37,500 bases of DNA from positions 12,251,046 through 12,288,545 of the forward strand of contig NC_135557.1 of NCBI RefSeq assembly GCF_964340395.1. The letters are read 5' to 3'. The notes beneath the pieces were generated by a model, which was not told the origin of the DNA, ran no database searches, and saw nothing but the letters and a program-made list of their open reading frames with translations. This document shows positions 25,801 through 34,800 of the stretch, piece by piece. A program made the position numbers and the translations under genes. The DNA comes from Glandiceps talaboti. Lineage: Eukaryota > Hemichordata > Enteropneusta > Spengelidae. Each line of letters begins with the position of its first letter. The stretch's first letter is position 1.

Positions 25801-28800
25801 TTTCTCTACAAACCTTAGATAGAACCCTGCATACCTGTCATTTGTGTACTTTTAGCATTTCTCTACAAACCTCAGATAGAACTCTGCATACCTGTCATTT
25901 GTGTACTTGTAGCATTTCTCTACAAACCTTAGATAGAACCCTGCATACCTGTCATTTGTGTAATAGTAGCATTTCTCTACGGACCTTAGATAGAACCCTG
26001 CATACCTGTCATTTGTGTACTTGTAGCATTTCTCTACAGACCTCAAATAGAACCCTGCATACCTGTCATTTGTGTACTTGGAGCATTTCTCTACAGACCT
26101 TAGATAGAACCCTGCATACCTGTCATTTTTGTACTTGGAGCATTTCTCTACAGACCTTAGATAGAACCCTGCATACCTGTCATTTGTGTACTTGTAGTAT
26201 TTCTCTACAAACCTTAGATAGAACCCTGCATACCTGTCATTTGTGTACTTGGAGCATTTCTCTACAGACCTTAGATAGAACCCTGCATACCTGTCATTTG
26301 TGTACTTGTAGTATTTCTCTACAGACCTTAGATAGAACCCTGCATACCTGTCATTTGTGTACTTGGAGCATTTCTCTACAAACCTTAGATAGAACACTGC
26401 ATACCTGTCATTTGTGTACTTTTAGCATTTCTCTACAGACCTCAAATAGAACCCTGCATACCTGTCATTTGTCTACTTGTAGCATTTCTCTACAGACCTT
26501 AGATAGAACCCTGCATACCTGTCATTTGTGTACTTTTAGCATTTCTCTACAGACCTTAGATAGAACCCTGCATACCTGCCATTTGTGTACTTGGAGCTTT
26601 TCTCTACAAACCTTAGATAGAACCCTGCATACCTGTCATTTGTGTACTTGTAACATTTCTCTACAAACCTTAGATAGAACCCTGCATACCTGTCATTTGT
26701 GTACTTTTAGCATTTCTCTATGGACCTTAGATAGAACCCTGCACACCTGTCATTTTTGTGTATTTGCAGCATTTCTCTACAGACTTTTCATAGAACTGTA
26801 CCTACCTATCAGTTGTTGATTTGTAGTGTTTTGATACAGTTCATCTCCACTTATGTTAGCCCATGTATAATACACATTGTACACCTGTAAAATCAAATTA
26901 CATACTATTAGCCACATGATTAAAGTACATGACAGTTCCCCTCAAATTCTAAAATGCTCTGTGACTGAATCATGACATGATCAAAGAATGGCAAGAAAAA
27001 AAATACTATAAATTGTGTGTGATATGCAGGAAATGGCTGGATTTTGATAATTGACCTTGAAAGCCAAGGTCAAGATCAAAGTCATAAAAGAATGCTTGCG
27101 CCTGCATGATAATATGGGGTTGACAATTTTGAACGTTTTGACTCTTATTTCCAACACAGCAGGACAAGTGACATAGATGCAGAAGGACCAGAGTACATAA
27201 TTCCATATTATTTCGTTCAACTTGGCTCACATATGTTATAACGTATGTTAAGACTCTTTGGCATCGTCAAATGCAGATTTAATATAGTCTTCAACTGATA
27301 AAAGGACATTCTGATGAGCAGACAACCAGTATCATTATCGTAATTCTCATAATATGCACTCAACCTGATTGGTCGCAATAGGGAGTGACAGCATTATGTC
27401 AGTTTGAGACTATTGGATTATTCAAATGAAGTCATTAATATGTAAATGTACACTCATTACTCAGAAGCATGAAAGTTACATAATATATACATTATACACT
27501 TATTGTCTGGTTATGAGGGCATTACTACACATCTTATTACCCCAAAGGCAACTACACAGCAACTACTTCCTGAGGCTGCAAGTCACAGGGTAATATTAAT
27601 TAGTCTGTCTGATTAAAATCTGATGTAGTGTACACGTCATGATTTCTTTTTTGGCTGTTATGTTTACTGTTGTTTGTTCTCTTTTGGGCGCTTGTTACAT
27701 ACATCTGACACAACACCATAGGCGTTCCCATACCAAAATTATATCTTTGAGTGAATTCACTCAAAAAATGAGGCAATTATGTGCTGAAATATACGGGTAC
27801 AGTATTTCACAGCCTTCTGTTTGAAAAGAGCATAAGCACCGAGCACAGACAACGATGTTAATTGTTATCGTTATTGTTTGGTGGTTCTCTTTCTTTCAAT
27901 TTCAAACGTTAAGTATATATTGTAAGACAGATTCTGACTGGCTACCTGTAAGTACGAGATGTGGTACAGAAACGCAAGTGGTATTGGGTCAGGTGTATGT
28001 AACAAGCGCTCACAAAAGACAAATGACAGTAAACGTAACACCCAAAATAAAACTGCAACATGTACACTACATCAGATTTTAATCACACTGTGCCTAAGTA
28101 AGACAAGCAATAAGTGCTTTATAATACATCATATTCCTAGGCATGTATTGCCACTGATTGTAAACGAGATAAACTTACGTCAACGGGTTCACCACCTGAC
28201 TTTTGCCATGTGAGGAGTACCGTGGATGGGTCAGATTGTTTTGTAGCCTTTAAATTAGTGGGTGGTGGAGGGGTCTCTGTAAAAAATTAAAAATTAAAAA
28301 TTAAAAAAATTAAAAAAACATTTTAAAAAAATTAAAAAAAATTATATGTTATTACCAAATCAAAGTGTCTATAGGTGACACAATGGTCTCACAAGGTTTT
28401 TTATTACAAATTATATTAAAGCAAATTGATTACTAGAGTTGAAATATGTCTATCTTTATGTCCAAAAACATAATTTAATGTCCCATGAGTGAAACACCAA
28501 ACCAACATCATTTCTACTGCCCAAAAAAAAAAACATCTTCATCACCAGTTTCTAGGGATCTAGGAAGTGTGGACGTGTTCAAACATCAACAAGAAATGAC
28601 ATACTTTACCTAAAATATTTGCACTTTTCACCTCGGTAAAGTTTCCCTGTCCAGCTGCTGTGCTGGCTGCCATCTACACAAGGAATAACAGATTTAGAAA
28701 GAAAAGTTGCGTATGACCGATGCTACAGTAGTGCTGAGAATAAACTTGTCACAATTTTCAGGCAACTTCTTTCACAAATTGCTATAATTATCAAAAATGT

Positions 28801-31800
28801 AAACATTTTTTTGAAGAAACAGACACAATTTCTAAACCACAATACAAAAAACCATAGACTCTGAGGTGCACTTCACAGTTGGAATAGAGAAGCAGATGAG
28901 CAATAAGCAAGCAAACATTGCTTGTCAATAGGGAAGTAAACTATTCACCCTGTTACAGTGACATTATATTTACCTTAACATAATATTTCTTTCTTGGATC
29001 AAGCTGGTATAGTTTAGTATGGGTTAACGATACATCAAAGACAGTCTTAAACAATAAATGATCTGGATTTTCCCAGTATAGAATCTGTTGAAAAAAAAAA
29101 TTGAGAACATTCAAAACGTTGTCCCTGAGAAGAGACACTATCAGTTCAAATTGATGTCTTAAAACATTTGTAATTTTGTAATTTGTAATTTTAGTTTTAA
29201 TTTGTACTTTGTAATTTTTGTTCACAAAAAATCTGCAAAAATACAAAAAATCTGCAAAAATACAAATTACAGGGAATGAATATGAAATTTCTGAAAAAAC
29301 ATTCAAAACGTGGTTAGGAGAATTGTACCACTAGAGGGCATACTTTTTAGCGACGGTCAATTTCAAACGCAGTGACTGCGTGCTATGAAAAAACTGCAAT
29401 TTATGAGAACTAGCAGAAGTCATCTTCATAGGAAAGACTCATTTGAAGCTGCACTGGAACATTTAAAAAAAAAACTGTTTTGTTAGCTATAATAACTTGT
29501 TCAATATATTGTACATCCTGAGCTGTACTCACATGTGGATAAAAAATATTTGAACTGCAGTACACACATACAGTATGGTGCAAAATATCCAATCAAAGTG
29601 ATTTTTAGATCCGCATCCAAAAATCAGGACCCCAATGAACACAATTTCAACTTGTTACTATTAATATTATACTACTTAAAGATAAAATAGACATCTAAAT
29701 GCAAGACTAGTATTATGTCTAATGTGCCATATTCTGGTTATAGGAAAGATGAAAGATTTCTTAGTTTGGCCTCTAGGAGTGCTGTTCACAAGTCACTTGT
29801 TGGCAGAAACCGAGGGCCAGATTAGTAGAGTACTGTAGCATAAAGACAGCAGACAGTTACCACACATTCTCTATGTTGTTCTCACAATATTATTTTATTA
29901 ATGACTACTACTAGTCAAAACATACCTAAACAATATTGTAATAGTAGTAATACTCTTTTACTCATCCAAAAAAAAGTTCATTACAAACACACAGACTCTG
30001 TGTATTTATACTTACATCATATCTAACGATCGTTCCATTGGAGGGTGCTGGAGGTTGCCAACTGACCAATATCGAATTATCTGACTGATCACCATGTACA
30101 CTGAATCCTCTGGGAGCCCTGGGTACTGAAAATGAGAAAAAGTTGGACCAATATGTGAAATCCTAGGCGAGCTGAGGGTACGGAAAATGAGAAAAAGTTG
30201 GACCAATATGTGAAATCCTAGGTGAGCTGAGGGTACTGAAAATGAGACAAAAGTTGGACCAATATGTGAAATCCTAGGTGAGCTGAGGGTACTGAAAATG
30301 AGAAAAAGTTGGACCAATATGTGAAATCCTAGGTGAGCTGAGGGTACTGAAAATGAGAAAAAGTTGGACCAATACATGTGTACAGGTCTGTACTTAGTTC
30401 TTACTACACTGTGTGTACATTGTACAGGTCTGTACTTAGTTCTTATTACTGTGTGTACATTATACAGGTATGTACTTAGTTCTTACTACACTGTGTGTAC
30501 ATTATACAGGTGTGTACTTAGTTCTTACTACACTGTGTGTACATTGTACAGGTCTGTACTTAGTTCTTACTACACTGTGTGAACATTGTACAGGTATGTA
30601 CTTAGTTCTTACTACACTGTGTGTACATTGTACAGGTATGTATTTAGTTCTTACTACACTGTGTGTACATTGTACAGGTATGTACTTAGTTCTTACTACA
30701 CTGTGTACATTGTACAGGTATGTACTTAGTTCTTACTACACTGTGTGTACACTGTACTGGTATGTACTTAGTTCTTACTACACTGTGTGTACATTGTACA
30801 GGTATGTACTTAGTTCTTACTACACTGTGTGTACATTATACAGGTATGTACTTAGTTCTTACTACACTGTGTGTACACTGTACAGGTATGTACTTAGTTC
30901 TTACTACACTGTGTGTACATTATACAGGTATGTACTTAGTTCTTACTACACTGTGTGTACATTGTACAGGTATGTACTTAGTTCTTACTACACTGTGTGT
31001 ACATTATACAGGTATGTAATTAGTTCTTACTACACTGTGAACATTGTACAGGTATGTACTTAGTTCTTACTACACTGTGTGTACATTATACAGGTATGTA
31101 CTTAGTTCTTACTACACTGTGTGTACATTGTACAGGTATATACTTAGTTCTTACTACACTGTGTGTACATTGTACAGGTATGTACTTAGTTCTTACTACA
31201 CTGTGTGTACATTGTACAGGTATGTATTTAGTTCTTACTACACTGTGTGTACATTGTACAGGTATGTACTTAGTTCTTACTACACTGTGTGAACATTATA
31301 CAAGTATGTACTTAGTTCTTACTACACTGTGTGAACATTATACAAGTATGTACTTAGTTCTTACTACACTGTGTGTACATTGTACAGGTATGTACTTAGT
31401 TCTTACTACACTGTGTGTACATTGTACAGGTATGTATTTAGTTCTTACTACACTGTGTGTACATTGTACATGTATGTATTTAGTTCTTACTACACTGTGT
31501 GTACATTGTACAGGTATGTACTTAGTTCTTACTACACTGTGTGTACACTGTACAGGTGTGTACTTAGTTCTTACTACACTGTGTGTACATTGTACAGGTA
31601 TGTACTTAGTTCTTACTACACTGTGTACATTATACAGGTATGTACTTATAGTTCCCCAAATCTCTAATACTTACTTCCCTGCATTGTGGTGGCACCGACA
31701 GCTTCAGTTGTTGCGTACTCAATTCCAGTCTGAGTGTTCCTGATAGCCACAGAGAAATCATACCTAACTCCAGCTTCCAGTGTGTCTATCTTAGCTTTCA

Positions 31801-34800
31801 TTCTTGTCAGTGTGGCAGCACAAGGAATTTTTCGACTCTGTGAGTTAGATGAACCGGCTTTCCTATGGAAACACATAAGGGAGCAAAAAGAGAGATGTTT
31901 ATATTCATGTTCAAATGAAAACTGACCAACTGGCAACACCTAATTGCCTCAGTTGTTGTTCCAGTAGATGGACAGAAGAAGTTTTACTGTCTGTATTTAC
32001 TGTACTGCAGATAAATAAGCTGTTTTTTCATCTTGCGGCAGATCTCACGAGATCCCGCGTGAGCCATTGCATCCATAGCAACCACTTGAGGGTTGTCAAG
32101 CTGAAAGTGTCAAATGCTTAGCGACATTATTGTTCTCAACATAATCGAACATTACCATGGCGAAAGCTTGACTACGATCACGTTTGACAACCGTTGTTGC
32201 TATGCATATTTGCATATCTTGCGAGATCTGCAACAACTTGTAAAATCCATTCCAGGGGCTTTCTGTCAGTTTTCCAAGGGTATTCGTATTGATTTGGGTC
32301 ATTTTCCAGGGGTGTCAACCATCAAAATTTATTTTATTGAATGACATCTAATTCTCTGACATGGACGAGAAGTAATTAACAACTGCTCTCACATGTTTCA
32401 TTGTGTCAGTTTTCCAGCACATTGAAATCGACTCGATCAGTTGGGTACACCTCCGTTTTCCCTCTGAGATGAAAAGTTCTATCCCTATTATTAAAGTATT
32501 AGTTTCGTCCAGGGTTTTCCAGGACCGTGCGAACCCTGTTGTGTTACATCTGACTACATTTCATTGTGAGATTGTTGTGTACAGTTAGTAGGTTAATAAT
32601 AAGTTTTTGAACGTCCCACAAAATTTTGTATAAAATGAACGTCTCGGGACACCATGTACTACTTATTGAAATGGTAGGCTGCAACACTTTGTATGCAAGT
32701 ACCGTACAACTGTAGACATCAGGCCATTGATGAAAGGAACCTGTTAAAAACAGGGAAAGTAAACAAATGAACTGGATTCTCACATTTGGCACAGCATGTT
32801 GGAGATACAGAGAGACACGTATTACATTCCATCATTCGACAAAAACAGTTTTATGGCCTCTTTACATAACAGTTCACATTCACAAAGAAATCTGAAGTTC
32901 CCCTGGCAATTCATGTACATGCAAAGAGGCCTTATAACTGTTCTTATCAAACAATGACATGTAATACAAGTCTTTGCTGTTCCAACATGCTGTGCCAAGT
33001 GTTATTAATCCAATTCACTTGTTTACTTTCCCTGTTTCCAACAGGTATTGTTAATCAACAGTCTGATGACAGTGGTACGCTATTTTCATTGTTGTCTCCA
33101 GTTCACTAATCTCTGCACTTTCTTACCTCCAATAGATCTTGTACTCACAGGCAAAGCTTACACTCGAGGGTGGATCCCACGATACTTCAACAGTTTGATA
33201 ATCGACAGCATTGGCATCTAAACGGCTAACACGTGCTGTGTTGGTTTTTTTTTCAATTGGAGAAAAAGTAGAAGTAAATATTTAGTGAAGTAAAACAAAT
33301 ATTTAGTCTACGCTAAACATCCCAAATGCTTTGACACTGTACTGATTGGATTATTACGTTTCAACCAGCAATATACTAGTATGGACGAGTAGAACTAAGT
33401 CTTGTTATATAAAGGAGAACATTTTCTGGACACTTGCATTACATTTTAGGATTAAAAAGTGTTACAGATTTATGGCCTCTTTACGTAAACGTAACATGCC
33501 ATAACGTGGTTACTCTTTGCCAAGTCAAGTTTAACTTTAAAAAAGTTTTGAGGCAGATTCAAAGAACTTCTTAAAAATGCCCTTTCAAGCCCCTGTCACC
33601 ATTGTTCGAATGTAACTTATTACATACTCAAATGAGGGAGTGTAACACACTGTATCTCGACTGTCAAAAATGCGCTTCCAAGTGTTATTAAAATCCAATT
33701 CATTTCTTTATTGTCCCTGCTTCTAATAAATTCTCCTTCTTCGTGCTAGTCTGTCACTGGTTGTATTTTTTCACTTTAAATGTATTTGCAAGTCTCTGCT
33801 GTTCCAACATGCTGTGCCAAGTGTCATTAATCTAATTCATTTGTTTACTTTCCCTCTTTCTAACAGGTTCCATTCATTAACAGTCTGATGTCGGGTGGTA
33901 TGCCTTTTTCATTGTTGTCTCCAGTTAACTGATGTCTGCACTTTCTTACCTCCAATAGATCTTGTACTCACAGGTAAAGATTAGATTAGGGGGTGGTTCC
34001 CACAATGCATCATTTGGGGATTGAGGGATATTTAATTAAATGTATCATTTTATATGCATGTACCGGTATATTATCAGTGGCAGTCTGTATTTTCAATTTT
34101 GTTTTATGCAACTTTTTTTTAAATGTTGTGCAAGATGTATAAAACATCGCACTGTCAAATAGAAACTCTAAATATAGTCACTCTGGCTTGATATCACTTT
34201 TATAAAACTCTACAGTCACTCTGATGTGGTAGTAATTCAAACTCTATAGTCACTCTGATTTGATAGCACTTAAAACTCTATAGTCACTCTGATTTGGTAG
34301 TAATTCAAACTCTATAGTCACTCTGATTTGGTAGTAATTAAAACTCTATAGTCACTCTGGTTTGGCAGGAATTGAAACTATAGTCACTCTGGTTTGATAG
34401 CACTTAAAACTCTATAAGTCACTCTGATTTGGTAGTAATTGAAGCTCTATAGTCACTCTGATTTGGTAGTAATTAAAACTCTACAGTCACTCTGATTTGG
34501 TAGTAATTCAAACTCTACAGTCACTCTGATTTGGTAGTAATTCAAACTCTATAGTCACTCTGATTTGGTAGTAATTCAAACTCTATAGTCACTCTGATTT
34601 GGTAGTAATTCAAACTCTATAGTCACTCTGATTTGGTAGTAATTCAAACTCTATAGTCACTCTGATTTGGTAGTAATTGAAGCTCTATAGTCACTCTGAT
34701 TGGGTAGTAATTGAAGCTCTATAGTCACTCTGATTTGGTAGTAATTCAAACTCTATAGTCACTCTGATTTGGTAGTAATTCAAACTCTATAGTCACTCTG

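Larger units (their letters stand above)
31863..33126. other. Intron within FN3-1 with two foldback elements
   Basis: Contains inverted repeats at 32031-32232 and 32696-33085. No further exon seen. Confidence 0.55.

Noticed and set aside
25785-26819. Plus-strand 344-codon open frame of 19-residue repeats ([11 protein letters not shown] type)
   Set aside because: It is translation of the 57-bp minisatellite, whose length is divisible by 3. The opposite strand has an equally long frame, and it lies in a SORL1 intron.
28953-29306. 117-codon minus frame as a single long exon
   Set aside because: Only 28974-29084 is FN3-like and bounded by an acceptor and donor in phase; the rest is A/T-rich intron.
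30364-31743. Plus-strand open frames of 14-residue repeats ([14 protein letters not shown])
   Set aside because: By-product of the 42-bp minisatellite; several frames are open at once and no gene signals are present.
33950-34012. Second copy of the FN3-1 exon as an alternative exon
   Set aside because: No acceptor and only the 3' half remains; the N-terminal part of the module is missing.
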